A stretch of DNA of 64,000 nucleotides from Myxococcus stipitatus DSM 14675 (GTDB lineage Bacteria; Myxococcota; Myxococcia; Myxococcales; Myxococcaceae), in NCBI RefSeq assembly GCF_000331735.1, contig NC_020126.1, forward strand, positions 6,571,001 to 6,635,000. The letters are read 5' to 3'. Under the pieces are notes generated by a model. It was not told where the DNA came from, did no database searches, and saw only the letters and a list, made by a program, of their open reading frames with translations. Shown here piece by piece: positions 8,020 through 16,530 of the stretch. How positions within the stretch are numbered: position 1 is the stretch's first letter; every line of letters starts with the position of its first letter. Position numbers and translations under genes: made by a program.

Positions 8020-9486
8020 TTACTCGGCGGGCTTGGCGTCCTTCGCGTTCTCTGGCTCGGCTGAAACAGGGTCGTCACTCAAGCGCCGCCGTGCCGCCTG
8101 GGCAGCTTGAGACCCCGGCGACTCCGCCAATACTTGTTGACAAGCTGCGACACCCTCGCCGCGACGCCCCAAGGCCAGCTCGGCATCACACACGCGGTTG
8201 AGCAAGTCCATACGCATGGACCCAGTTGCTCCCGCTTCAAGCGCGAGTCTGAGCAGACTCACCTCTTGAGCCCGGTTGCCCGTGCGGCGGGCTTCCTGGG
8301 CCTGGCGGGACAACTCCTCGACGCTCCGCCTCGGAGCCGGGCCCGCCTGGTCATCCGACTCCTGTGGGAGCTCAGCGGCTGGAGCGGCGCGCGCCTCCAG
8401 GGCGACCTCCCCCTTCGCCTTCTTCGCCACGGGCTGACGTGACCTCTGGGCGCGTGAGGGCAGCGCCTTCGCTGTCTCGAGCGGCTCTGGGGGCGTCTCC
8501 TCCGTCTTGTTGACGCGCCCCACGGCCTGCTCCACGGGCGCGGGCGCACTGGCCACCACGCCGCCTCGGGCCAAGGGCTCGGTGACAGACTCCAAGGCGG
8601 GCGCACCGGGCGCTTCGTCCCAGGACTTCGCCGCTCCCCCCAGCGCCTCGGCCCGGGAGGACTCCTGCTTCGAGCCACCACCACCCAGCCGCAGCGTCTC
8701 TCGAGGAGGACTCGCGGGCGGCGGAGGCATGGCCACCGCGGCCGCGGGCGCGCTCTTGAAAGGGGCCTCGCCATCCAGGTCCGGCGCCTTGCGGCTGGGG
8801 GCCTTCTCCCGGCTCGCCTTCTGGACGGAAGGAGCCTGGGCCTTCAGCTCATCCGCGCGGCGACGGGTCCCTACCCCACCGCCACTGCCCTCCTCCTCCC
8901 AGCCTTGCGCGCGCTCCGCCTCCGCGCCTTCAGCGCGCGCGGATTCCTTCGCGAACAACATCGAGTCCTTGTCGCCACCGTACTGATTCGCATCCGCCAG
9001 GGCTTGTGCAGGCGCCTTGGCGACAGGAGCCACGGTCGTGGGCGGGGCGGCGACTCCGCCCGTTGGAGGCGGCGACACAGGCGCCTCCGCCACCTGCTTC
9101 GCCTCCACGGAGGACAGGTGAGGCCGCGTCAGGTCTGGCGACACGGCCATGAAGGTCAGCACACTCAAGGTGCCCGCGGAGGCAAGCCCGACCACGGGCA
9201 ACAACCAACGGCGCCAGCGCGAGGGCTGGGGCACGGGCCCGGCGGCGGCGCGGCGCGCGGACTGCTGCGCATAGGCCAGCAGCGACTCGAGCCCCGCGTC
9301 TGGCGCGGGCTCCTCGGAGAGCTGCGCCATGGTGACGCGCACACCTCGAATCTCGTTCAGCGTCTGCGTGCAGCGGGGGCACCCTTGCAGGTGAGACTCC
9401 ACCGCCTGGGCCTCCGAGACGGGCAGCTCGCCGTAGACGAAGTCGAGGAGACGGTCCTCATGCGCGTGGACGTTCTGCGGCTTCAT
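8020..9486 (-). CDS. Zinc-finger anti-sigma factor with long periplasmic region and TPR-like end
   Basis: 488 residues. The N-terminal 50 residues form an anti-sigma zinc finger (zf-HC2): H32-x3-C36-x2-C39 in SHLQGCPRC. One TM helix follows at about 94-114. The region from 120 to 395 is low-complexity Pro/Ala/Lys/Glu and presumably periplasmic. The last 90 residues look like TPR-type helices (RSVEELSRQAQEARRTGNRA and onwards). Proteins of this plan bind the cognate ECF sigma in the cytoplasm and release it on an envelope signal. Its start overlaps the stop of the sigma gene as ATGA (9483-9486), which secures the pairing. Confidence 0.88.
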   Translation of the reverse strand: MKPQNVHAHEDRLLDFVYGELPVSEAQAVESHLQGCPRCTQTLNEIRGVRVTMAQLSEEPAPDAGLESLLAYAQQSARRAAAGPVPQPSRWRRWLLPVVGLASAGTLSVLTFMAVSPDLTRPHLSSVEAKQVAEAPVSPPPTGGVAAPPTTVAPVAKAPAQALADANQYGGDKDSMLFAKESARAEGAEAERAQGWEEEGSGGGVGTRRRADELKAQAPSVQKASREKAPSRKAPDLDGEAPFKSAPAAAVAMPPPPASPPRETLRLGGGGSKQESSRAEALGGAAKSWDEAPGAPALESVTEPLARGGVVASAPAPVEQAVGRVNKTEETPPEPLETAKALPSRAQRSRQPVAKKAKGEVALEARAAPAAELPQESDDQAGPAPRRSVEELSRQAQEARRTGNRAQEVSLLRLALEAGATGSMRMDLLNRVCDAELALGRRGEGVAACQQVLAESPGSQAAQAARRRLSDDPVSAEPENAKDAKPAE

Positions 9487-10160
9487 CCCACCACCGTCCT
9501 TCCATCCTCGGCGAGGTCGCCATCCACGCCCAGCTCCGCGAGTCGGCGGCGCAAACCGTCGAGCGCGTACCGCATCCGGCTCTTCACCGTGTTCTCGGAG
9601 ACGCCCGTCACCTCCGCGATGTCCTTGAACGGAATGCCGCTGTACTCACGAAGGATGAACACCTCGCGCTGCTCCTCCGGCAGGGTCGCCAAGGCGCGCT
9701 CCAGCAGCGGGCGCAGGCGCGCGTTGAAGGCACCTCGCTCCGGGCTGGCTCCCGAATCCGGCAGGGCATCCGCCAAGGCGCGCCCCTCCTCGCCATTCTC
9801 ACCCTTCACCGGCGACTCCAGGGACGCGGCCTGGCGGTAGCTTTCTTTGCGCGCGCTGTCCACACAGAGGTTCCTCGCGATGGTGTAGACCCAAGTCGTG
9901 AACCGGGCCTTCGCCTGGTATTCGCCAGCGCTGCGTACGACCTTCAGCCACGTCTCTTGCAGCACGTCCTCCGCCCGTGCGCGCTGGCCGACGAAGCGCA
10001 GGATGAAGTTGAAGACCGGTGTCCTGTGCCTGCGCACCAACGCCTCGAACGCACGAGCGTCCCCCGCCTGGAAGGCGAGCATCAGCCGCTCGTCTGAGGT
10101 CTCCGGTCCCAACACTCCCCCATCGCTCGTGGAGCCACGCTCACTCCGGCCCACCCTCAA
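9483..10160 (-). CDS. ECF-family RNA polymerase sigma factor
   Basis: 225 residues with sigma region 2 (about 25-95, including AEDVLQETWLKVV and FTTWVYTIARNLCVDSARK) and region 4 (about 155-205, LPEEQREVFILREYSGIPFK and a helix-turn-helix VSENTVKSRM). ECF sigma factors direct RNA polymerase to envelope-stress or developmental promoters and are held by a co-encoded anti-sigma factor, here the next gene. The start is a TTG at 10160 with GAGGG 6 bases upstream; a GTG at 10154 is close behind. An acidic, low-complexity insertion (about 110-140) separates the two domains. Confidence 0.9.
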   Translation of the reverse strand: MRVGRSERGSTSDGGVLGPETSDERLMLAFQAGDARAFEALVRRHRTPVFNFILRFVGQRARAEDVLQETWLKVVRSAGEYQAKARFTTWVYTIARNLCVDSARKESYRQAASLESPVKGENGEEGRALADALPDSGASPERGAFNARLRPLLERALATLPEEQREVFILREYSGIPFKDIAEVTGVSENTVKSRMRYALDGLRRRLAELGVDGDLAEDGRTVVG

Positions 10161-10196
10161 CCCGAGCCCTCATAACGGGCGACGGCGAACAAGGGT

Positions 10197-10604
10197 CTAA
10201 TCCGGTCGTGGCTTCCGGTAAGTGGCGAGAATGACAGGGAGCGCGACGACTGTCACCAATGCGGCCTGGGCCAGCAGCACCGTCGGCAGGGGCCGCTGGA
10301 CATGGACCTGGAGGGAGCGGCCAAGCGCCAGGCCCAGCAGGACGCCCGTCGCCGTCCGCACGATGTTGGAGCCCGAGGCCGGGCGAAAGCGCCCCACCGC
10401 CCAGTCCCCCAGCGCGGGAAGCGTGAGGAGCAGCACCACCGGCACGTCCCACTCCCACTTCAGCGGAGCCCGCGCGGCGAGCAACCCCACCATCGAGGCC
10501 AACAGCACCGGGTACGTCCCCAGGCAGCGCGCGCACACCCGCACGCCACCGAGCAGGTACGTGCGGTTGTACTCATCCGGGTGATGGTGACTGAGCCAGA
10601 ACAC
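10197..10604 (-). CDS. DUF2085 membrane protein
   Basis: 135 residues from the GTG at 10604, chosen because GGAGGG lies 7 bases upstream; an ATG at 10685 would lie deep inside the preceding ABC gene. The opening FWLSHHHPDEYNRTY and the VCARCLGTYP motif (Cys-x2-Cys plus Gly-Thr-Tyr) mark the DUF2085 family of small membrane proteins, followed by three or four TM helices (about 35-130). The biochemical role of the family is unknown; the His/Cys pattern suggests metal binding. It overlaps the end of the ABC ATPase gene by 32 bases, so it may be translated from the same message. Confidence 0.75.
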   Translation of the reverse strand: MFWLSHHHPDEYNRTYLLGGVRVCARCLGTYPVLLASMVGLLAARAPLKWEWDVPVVLLLTLPALGDWAVGRFRPASGSNIVRTATGVLLGLALGRSLQVHVQRPLPTVLLAQAALVTVVALPVILATYRKPRPD

Positions 10605-11625
10605 CGTCGGTCCCTCCGGATTGAGGCGCGGGTGGGGACTGCCGGGACGCATCTTCCGCGAGGAAGCACGCGGCGGAGTGCCCATCCGGCAGAGCGTAGA
10701 GCGGCGGGGACTCGCGCCGGCATCGCTCCATGGCGAGCGGACAGCGCGGATGGAACGTACACCCCGGAGGCGGCGCGAGCGGAGACGGCGGCTCCCCCGG
10801 CACCAACACGCGCGTGCGCGTCTTCCCCGGGTCCGGCACCGGCACCGCCGCGAGCAGCGCCTGGGTGTAGGGATGGCGAGGACGGCTGTACAGCACCCGC
10901 GCGGGCGCCAGCTCCACGATGCGCCCCAGGTACATGACCGCCACGCGGGTGGACATGTGCTCGACGATGTTCAGGTCGTGCGCGATGAAGACGTAGGTGA
11001 GGCCCCGCTCGCGCTGCAGGTCCACGAGCAGGTTGACGATCTGGGCCTGGATGGAGACGTCGAGCGCGCTGATGGGCTCGTCGGCCACCACCAGGTCCGG
11101 GCGCAAGGCGATGGCGCGGGCGATGCCCAGCCGCTGGCGCTGCCCACCGGAGAACTCGTGCGGATAGCGCCCGAGCGCCTCGCGAGGAAGGCCCATCGCA
11201 TCCAGCAGCGACGCGACCTCCCGCTCCCGCTCGCCCGGCCCGCGCGCGAGGCCGTGGATGTCGAAGGGCTCGCCCAGGATGTCGCGCACCGTCATCCGCG
11301 GGTTGAGCGACGCATACGGGTCCTGGAAGACGAACTGCATGCGCCGACGAAGCGGCCGCAGTTGCCGCTGGGACAACCCCGTGAGCTCCTGCCCATCGAA
11401 GTGGACGGAGCCCGCGGTGGGGTCCACCAGCCGAAGCAACGCGCGGCCCAGCGTGCTCTTGCCGCAGCCACTCTCCCCCACCAGGCCCAGCGTCTCGCCC
11501 CGGAACACGTCCAGGCTGATGCCATCCACGGCCTTCACCGCGCCACGCGCGCGCTGCAGCCAGCCTCCACGCACGGGGAAGTGGACCGCGACATTCCGGG
11601 CCTGAAGCAGCGGCTCCGAGCTCAT
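10573..11625 (-). CDS. Oligopeptide/dipeptide ABC transporter ATPase (OppF/DppF type)
   Basis: 350 residues. Walker A GESGCGKST (50-58), signature FSGGQRQRLG (about 160), Walker B LVVADEP and the switch His are all present. The C-terminal CTFHPRCPLAMERC is the cysteine-rich oligopeptide-transporter tail, which in the OppD/DppD group holds an iron-sulphur cluster. Such ATPases power peptide or nickel import together with a partner ATPase, two permeases and a binding protein. The start ATG at 11625 overlaps the partner's stop (ATGA). A possible C-terminal extension of about 25 residues is Ser/Pro-rich. No permease genes occur in the window. Confidence 0.88.
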   Translation of the reverse strand: MSSEPLLQARNVAVHFPVRGGWLQRARGAVKAVDGISLDVFRGETLGLVGESGCGKSTLGRALLRLVDPTAGSVHFDGQELTGLSQRQLRPLRRRMQFVFQDPYASLNPRMTVRDILGEPFDIHGLARGPGEREREVASLLDAMGLPREALGRYPHEFSGGQRQRLGIARAIALRPDLVVADEPISALDVSIQAQIVNLLVDLQRERGLTYVFIAHDLNIVEHMSTRVAVMYLGRIVELAPARVLYSRPRHPYTQALLAAVPVPDPGKTRTRVLVPGEPPSPLAPPPGCTFHPRCPLAMERCRRESPPLYALPDGHSAACFLAEDASRQSPPAPQSGGTDGVLAQSPSPG

Positions 11626-12641
11626 GGCGCGGGCACCGGATGATGACAGGCCGCGAGCTGGCCACCGCGCTTCACCTCGAGCACCGGCGCCACGCGAGCG
11701 CACTCCTCTTTCGCACGCTCACACCGCTCACGAAACGCACAGCCCGACGGCAAGCGCCCCAGCGCCGGCACCATGCCGGGAATCGCGCGCAGCCTGCGGC
11801 GCCCCCCCGAGACCTCCACCTCGCCCCCCAGCGCCGGAAGCGAGCGCAAGAGGCCCGCGGTGTACGGATGGGCGGGACGCGCGAACAGCTCGCGCACCGG
11901 CGCCTGCTCCACCACCTTCCCCGCGTACATCACCACCACCGTGTCGCAGCTCTCCGCGACGACGCCCAGGTCGTGCGTGATGAGCATCACCGCCATGCCG
12001 CGCTCGGCCTGCAGGCGCTTGAGCAAGTCGAGAATCTGCGCCTGGATGGTGACATCCAGCGCCGTGGTGGGCTCGTCCGCGATGAGCAGCGCCGGGTCAC
12101 ACGCCAGCGCCATGGCAATCATCACCCGCTGACGCATTCCTCCCGAGAGCTGGTGAGGCCACGCATCCACGCGCTCACCCGGCGCGGGAATGCCCACCTG
12201 CCTCAACATCTCCACTGCGCGCTCCCGCGCCTGCGAGCGAGAAGCGCCCAGGTGGTGCCGGACGCCCTCGGCGATCTGCTCCCCCACCGTGAAGACGGGG
12301 TTGAGCGACGTCATCGGCTCCTGGAACACCATGGCCGCGTGACGTCCTCGCACGCGCCGCAGCTCCGCGTCGGAGAGCTTCAGCAGGTCGCGCCCCTGGA
12401 AGAGCACCTCGCCCGCCGCCACTCGAATGGGCGGCTGGGGCGCGAGCCGCAGCACGGACAGCGCGGTGAGGCTCTTTCCACAGCCGCTCTCGCCCACCAC
12501 GCCCAGCGTGCCGCCCGGAGGCACGCTGAAGGACACACCCTCCACCGCGCGCACCGGCCCCTCGTCCCGCGACAACTCCACGGTGAGTCCCCGGACGTCC
12601 AGCAGCGGGCCAGCGTGCGTGGGCGACGCGGCGTGCGTCAC
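11622..12641 (-). CDS. Oligopeptide/dipeptide ABC transporter ATPase (OppD/DppD type)
   Basis: 339 residues with a GTG start at 12641 that overlaps the stop of the MshEN-domain gene (GTGA). It has Walker A GESGCGKS (50-57), signature LSGGMRQRV, Walker B LLIADEPTTALDVT and the C-terminal CAFRERCERAKEEC tail of the Opp family. It pairs with the next ATPase to make a heterodimer on the cytoplasmic face of a peptide permease. The permease and binding-protein genes are not adjacent, so the partners are encoded elsewhere or this pair serves another membrane complex. Confidence 0.88.
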   Translation of the reverse strand: MTHAASPTHAGPLLDVRGLTVELSRDEGPVRAVEGVSFSVPPGGTLGVVGESGCGKSLTALSVLRLAPQPPIRVAAGEVLFQGRDLLKLSDAELRRVRGRHAAMVFQEPMTSLNPVFTVGEQIAEGVRHHLGASRSQARERAVEMLRQVGIPAPGERVDAWPHQLSGGMRQRVMIAMALACDPALLIADEPTTALDVTIQAQILDLLKRLQAERGMAVMLITHDLGVVAESCDTVVVMYAGKVVEQAPVRELFARPAHPYTAGLLRSLPALGGEVEVSGGRRRLRAIPGMVPALGRLPSGCAFRERCERAKEECARVAPVLEVKRGGQLAACHHPVPAP

Positions 12642-13624
12642 TTCTTCGCCAGCTCCTCCAGGAACTCCACCTCCTGGATGAGCCCCTTGCGGATGAGCAG
12701 GCGGATGAGGCTGGCCACCATGCGCGCGGGCTTCACCTTCTCCGTGTCCAGCACCGCCTCGTCGCCCCGAGACATGCGCTCGAGGTCGTCCAGGATGGCC
12801 AGGTCATCATCGGAGAAGTCCGGCGTCGGCGTGAGGGCCAGCGCGGGCCGGGAGCCCTTCGCGGCGCCCCCGAACAACACCACCGGCACCCGCGGCCGCG
12901 ACTCCTCTTCTTCCGCGCCCAAGGCGGGAGGCGGTGGAGGACGCGCGGCGGGCTTCACGCCCAACAGGTCATCGAGCGAGTCACCGCCCGCCCCTGGCCG
13001 AAGCGCCTCGGCGGGAGGAGGAGGCGGTGTGCTGGGCCGACGCGCGGCGGGAGCGGCGGCGGGTGGAGCTCTCACTGCGGGGGGCTTCGGCGTCTCCGGC
13101 ATCTCCCACTCCAGTGGCGTCCCCGCGGCGAAGTCGGAGGGGCCCAAGCCCACCTCCTCCAGCGGCATCGCCTCCACGATGTCCAGCGGCTCTCCCCTCG
13201 CCCGGGCCAGCGCGGTGTCCAGGTCGTCCGACGCCACGACGAAGACCCGCACCTGCTTGCGGAGCTGGAAGCGCAGCTCATCCACCAACGTCAGGTCTCC
13301 GGGGTCTTCCACCCCGACATGAATGCGCTCGCTGCGCCCCTCCACCTCCAGGCGGAAGAGCAGCACCCGGTGCTCCGTCTGGAAGTCCAGGGACACCAGC
13401 GAGGACACCTCGGAGGGAATCTCCTCGGGCAACTCCATGAAGGGCAGGCCGTGCTGCACCGCCAGCGCGCGGGCGACGTGCATCGGCGCGCACAGCCCCT
13501 GGGCCACCAGCGTCTCGCCCAGGCGCATCTGCCCTGGAGCGCCTCGCCTGCCGAGCGCCACCCGCACCTGCTCCTCCGTCACCACCCCCGCCTCGACGAG
13601 CAGCTCACCAATCTTCTTGCGCAT
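12638..13624 (-). CDS. Free-standing MshEN (GspE N-terminal) domain protein, c-di-GMP-binding candidate
   Basis: 328 residues. The N-terminal 60 residues carry two tandem MshEN-type motifs, KKIGELLVEAGVVTEEQV (3-20) and MRLGETLVAQGLC (33-45). In MshE-type proteins these bind cyclic di-GMP; the second copy keeps the Arg34-Leu35-Gly36 and Gly43 pattern. An alpha/beta domain continues to about 155. Then comes a Pro/Ala-rich linker (about 175-245) and a C-terminal helical piece (LIRLLIRKGLIQEVEFLEEL) resembling the end of the next gene upstream. There is no ATPase domain, so this is not a secretion ATPase. It is coupled to the ABC genes by GTGA and lies 9 bases from its paralogue. Confidence 0.78.
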   Translation of the reverse strand: MRKKIGELLVEAGVVTEEQVRVALGRRGAPGQMRLGETLVAQGLCAPMHVARALAVQHGLPFMELPEEIPSEVSSLVSLDFQTEHRVLLFRLEVEGRSERIHVGVEDPGDLTLVDELRFQLRKQVRVFVVASDDLDTALARARGEPLDIVEAMPLEEVGLGPSDFAAGTPLEWEMPETPKPPAVRAPPAAAPAARRPSTPPPPPAEALRPGAGGDSLDDLLGVKPAARPPPPPALGAEEEESRPRVPVVLFGGAAKGSRPALALTPTPDFSDDDLAILDDLERMSRGDEAVLDTEKVKPARMVASLIRLLIRKGLIQEVEFLEELAKK

Positions 13625-13633
13625 GACGAAGGG

Positions 13634-14389
13634 CTACCGCTTGACCTTGGCGAGGTACTCCTCGCGAGAGAACACGCCCTTCTCGATGAGCAGCTCCACC
13701 ATGGCCTTGAGGGCCGCGACCTCCTTGCGCTGCACCTCTTCCACGCTGCGCAACAGGTCCGCGGGGCTGCCTCCCGCGCCACCTCGGGCCGCGGGCTCCG
13801 GAGCCGGCGCGGGACGAGCGGCGGCGGGCGGGGGCTTGGGCGCGGAGGCCACCGCGGCGGCCGCCGGGTCCAGGTCCTTGAGGTTCTTCACCACCGTGCG
13901 GCCCTGGGCGTCCACCACCTTGAAGTTGGTGTCCGCGTCCTCCAGCTCCATGTTCTGCTCGTACAGGCGAGCAAAAGCCCGGGCGATGGAGGAGCGCCCC
14001 GCGACGTTCGGGATGATGCGGCACTTGGCCACCGCGCGAAGCTCGTCCAGCATCCGCACGTTGAGCGGGTCGCTCATCGCGACCACCAGCGTCTTGCCCT
14101 CGTCACGGAGCTGCAGCGGCAACACCGAGAAGTCCCGCGCCGTCTGCACCGGAATCTTCGCCTTCACGTGCGGCGGCAGCACCTGCACCGAGTCCAGGTT
14201 CACCGCCGGCATCCCCAGCTGCTTGGACAGCGCACGCACCAGGATGTCCTCGGAGACGAGGCTCATCCGGACCAGGATCTCCCCCAGCTTGCCGCCCCAC
14301 TTCGCCTGTTCGGCGAGCGCGGCCTTGAGCTGGCTCTCCTGGAGCACATTCGCCTTGATCAGCAGTTCTCCGAGCTTGATCTGTGCCAT
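13634..14389 (-). CDS. Second free-standing MshEN (GspE N-terminal) domain protein
   Basis: 251 residues. Two tandem motifs occur at the N-terminus, IKLGELLIKANVLQESQL (4-21) and GKLGEILVRMSLVSEDIL (33-50), followed by the GspE-N alpha/beta fold (to about 150). Compared with the consensus, Arg is Lys in both copies and the conserved Gly is Asn14 and Ser43, so nucleotide binding may be weak or lost. A Pro/Ala linker leads to a C-terminal helical segment (MVELLIEKGVFSREEYL) that matches the one in the neighbouring paralogue. No ATPase domain is present. It is probably the first gene of the unit running down through the two ABC ATPases. Confidence 0.78.
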   Translation of the reverse strand: MAQIKLGELLIKANVLQESQLKAALAEQAKWGGKLGEILVRMSLVSEDILVRALSKQLGMPAVNLDSVQVLPPHVKAKIPVQTARDFSVLPLQLRDEGKTLVVAMSDPLNVRMLDELRAVAKCRIIPNVAGRSSIARAFARLYEQNMELEDADTNFKVVDAQGRTVVKNLKDLDPAAAAVASAPKPPPAAARPAPAPEPAARGGAGGSPADLLRSVEEVQRKEVAALKAMVELLIEKGVFSREEYLAKVKR

Positions 14390-14448
14390 GTCGTGGGGGG
14401 CACTCTACCCGAGTCCAGCCTCGGCGCTCCTTCTTCGTGCCTGACAGG

Positions 14449-15279
14449 TCAGGAACCCGGCACTGGGGGTGCTGGCGACTCATGCCCAGCGGCTGGCAGC
14501 TCCCTGCCCACGTCATCCACCTCGACGACCTTCGCGCCCTCGGGCGGGGTCAGCTCGTAGAGCGTCAGGTCGGGCCGGCCGTTCAGCTTGATTTGCTGAT
14601 AGCGAAGCTCCAGCCGCGTGGCCGCCTGCTTCGCGACGAGCTCCACCTTGCCCGGGAAGATGAGCCCCCCGCGCTCGAGGAAGTCGTCGAAGCCCAGGTC
14701 ATACCCCGGCACTCCCCGCACCTCGCTCTTCACCACGCGCAGATACTTGGGGTGAACCCGGAGCACCTGGGTGGCGGCGCCCCGATAGAGGGTCAGCACG
14801 TAGACGCCCTCCTTCGTGTCCAGCTCCAGCGTCTTGCGCTCGGCGGGGATGAGCGGCACCTGGCCCAGCATGATGGCCACCAGCTCCTCGCCCGGCAGGA
14901 CCACGGGCAGGAAGCGCGAGACGTTCTGCGGGCTCGCGGGGCCCTGATAGAAGGTGTTCCCTTCGGTCTGGTACAGCCCGAAGCGCGTCCCGTCCGCCAC
15001 GAGGGAGGCGAGCGGCCGGTTGAAGAAGTCGAACGTCTCCAGGTGCAGCAGGGCCGGCCGGGTGACGGCGAGGAACATCCCGATGGTGCCGCTCTGCTGG
15101 GGGGACTCGACGCGCAGCTTCGCGTCTCCCTCCAGCGTCACGACATTGTCCTGGTTGCGCCGGACATGCTGATAGACGACGTCGGCGTCGGTGAGCTGCC
15201 CTTCCGGCCCGAACTCGATGCGCTTGGGGCAGGCCGAACAGAGCACGACCAGGAAGATTGCGGCGGCTGCGCGGTTCAT
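14449..15279 (-). CDS. DUF4292-type lipoprotein (LolB-like fold)
   Basis: 276 residues. A short hydrophobic signal ending CSAC suggests lipidation, although the residue at -3 is an atypical Cys. The mature region follows the DUF4292/LolA-LolB pattern: an N-terminal helix (DADVVYQHVRRNQDNVVTL), then long beta strands (GDAKLRVESPQQSGTIGMFL and others) and a C-terminal strand (LELRYQQIKLNG). LolB-fold proteins receive or insert lipoproteins at the outer membrane, which is a family-level inference. The start has GGAG close upstream. The gene diverges from the TolQ-like gene with only 43 bases between them. Confidence 0.75.
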   Translation of the reverse strand: MNRAAAAIFLVVLCSACPKRIEFGPEGQLTDADVVYQHVRRNQDNVVTLEGDAKLRVESPQQSGTIGMFLAVTRPALLHLETFDFFNRPLASLVADGTRFGLYQTEGNTFYQGPASPQNVSRFLPVVLPGEELVAIMLGQVPLIPAERKTLELDTKEGVYVLTLYRGAATQVLRVHPKYLRVVKSEVRGVPGYDLGFDDFLERGGLIFPGKVELVAKQAATRLELRYQQIKLNGRPDLTLYELTPPEGAKVVEVDDVGRELPAAGHESPAPPVPGS

Positions 15280-15322
15280 ATCTCCTAGTCTGGGCCATGG
15301 CGCCCTGCCAGGTCACCCACCA

Positions 15323-16045
15323 ATGAGCCTGAACGACATCCTGCATTACCTCCGCCTCGGCGGCGTCACCTTGGCGCTGCTCATCCTCGCCTCCGTGGGC
15401 GCGCTCGTCGTCGCCGTCGAGCGCCTCATCGCCCTGTGGGGTGTCAGCGAACGCTCCCGCCTGCTGGGCGAGGCGGTCAACAAGCACCTGCTGCGCGGTG
15501 ACGTCGTCGCCGCCCGCACCGCGGCCGAGCGCTCGAACGCCGTCGCCGCGGACATCTTCCTCGCCGGATTCGACCGCTGGGAGCGCACGCGCGCCTCCGG
15601 AGGCGCGGGCGTGGAGGCCGCCGTGGAGCGCGAGCGCGCCCAGGTGGGCCTCAAGCTGCGCCGCAACCTGTGGATTCTCGCCACCATCGGCTCCATCACG
15701 CCCTTCGTGGGCTTGTTCGGCACCGTGGCCGGCATCATGCGCTCGTTCAAGGACCTGGGCCTGGACGTGGAGTCGGGCGGCACGGGAGGCACCGGCGCCG
15801 TGATGACGGGCATCTCCGAGGCGCTCGTCGCCACCGCCGTCGGCATCCTCGTGGCCGTGCAGGCCATGGTCTTCTACAACTACTTCCAGGCCCGCCTGTC
15901 GCGCGTGCTGGTGGAGCTGCGGCTGTTGGGTGACGAGTTCGCGGAGCTGCTCAAGGAGCGCGCCTCGGGCGTGCCCCCGGAGCCCGCGCCCCGTCCCGAG
16001 GCCGCCTCCCCCACCCCGCCTCGCACCGACTCGCAGCCGGCCTGA
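15323..16045 (+). CDS. MotA/TolQ/ExbB-family proton channel protein
   Basis: 240 residues from the ATG at 15323. Three TM segments are visible (about 13-33, 112-137, 158-180), with the family hallmarks LWILATIGSITPFVGLFGTV and the Gly/Thr-rich GGTGAVMTGISEALVATAVG. TolQ/ExbB proteins form the stator of a proton-driven motor with TolR/ExbD. In myxobacteria relatives power Tol-Pal functions, TonB import or gliding motility (AglRQS), and I cannot choose between these. A Pro-rich tail (about 222-240) is exposed to the cytoplasm. The TolR-like gene follows after 18 bases. Confidence 0.88.
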   Translation: MSLNDILHYLRLGGVTLALLILASVGALVVAVERLIALWGVSERSRLLGEAVNKHLLRGDVVAARTAAERSNAVAADIFLAGFDRWERTRASGGAGVEAAVERERAQVGLKLRRNLWILATIGSITPFVGLFGTVAGIMRSFKDLGLDVESGGTGGTGAVMTGISEALVATAVGILVAVQAMVFYNYFQARLSRVLVELRLLGDEFAELLKERASGVPPEPAPRPEAASPTPPRTDSQPA

Positions 16046-16063
16046 GCCCAGGGGAGAACCACC

Positions 16064-16516
16064 ATGGCCATGGGCAAGACACCGGGGTCCGGTGACGAAG
16101 GCGAAGAGGGCGTCTTCGCCGAAATCAACATCACCCCGCTCACCGACATCTTCCTCGTGCTGCTCATCATCTTCATGGTGACCAGCTCCGTCATCGTCCA
16201 GCAGGGACCCGGCGGAGGCGCCAAGGCGGGCCTCAAGGTCAACCTGCCCAAGGGCGGCGCCGCGGACGTCACCGCGCGCACCACGGACCTGTCCGTGGCG
16301 GTGCTCGCGGACGGGCGCTTCGTGCTGGCCGGCAACGTCGTCAGCCAGGACGAGCTCCAGAAGGCCTTCGACGAAGCCAAGGCGAAGGACCCGGACACCA
16401 TCGTCATCGTCCAGGCCGACGAGGGCGTCCCCCACGGCACCGTGGTGCACGTAATGGAGCTGGCGAAGAAGGCCGGCCTGGGTCAGCTCGCCATCGGCGT
16501 GCGCGAAGGCGAATAG
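16064..16516 (+). CDS. ExbD/TolR-family biopolymer transport protein
   Basis: 150 residues, starting at an ATG with GGAG 8 bases upstream. The segment AEINITPLTDIFLVLLIIFM (about 19-38) is the single TM helix with the conserved Asp (Asp28) that carries protons in ExbD/TolR proteins. The periplasmic domain (about 65-150) is the usual beta-alpha-beta fold. It pairs with the TolQ-like gene just upstream. No TonB, TolA or Pal gene is adjacent, so the coupled outer-membrane partner is unknown. Confidence 0.9.
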   Translation: MAMGKTPGSGDEGEEGVFAEINITPLTDIFLVLLIIFMVTSSVIVQQGPGGGAKAGLKVNLPKGGAADVTARTTDLSVAVLADGRFVLAGNVVSQDELQKAFDEAKAKDPDTIVIVQADEGVPHGTVVHVMELAKKAGLGQLAIGVREGE

Positions 16517-16530
16517 CGCTCCGGAAACAC

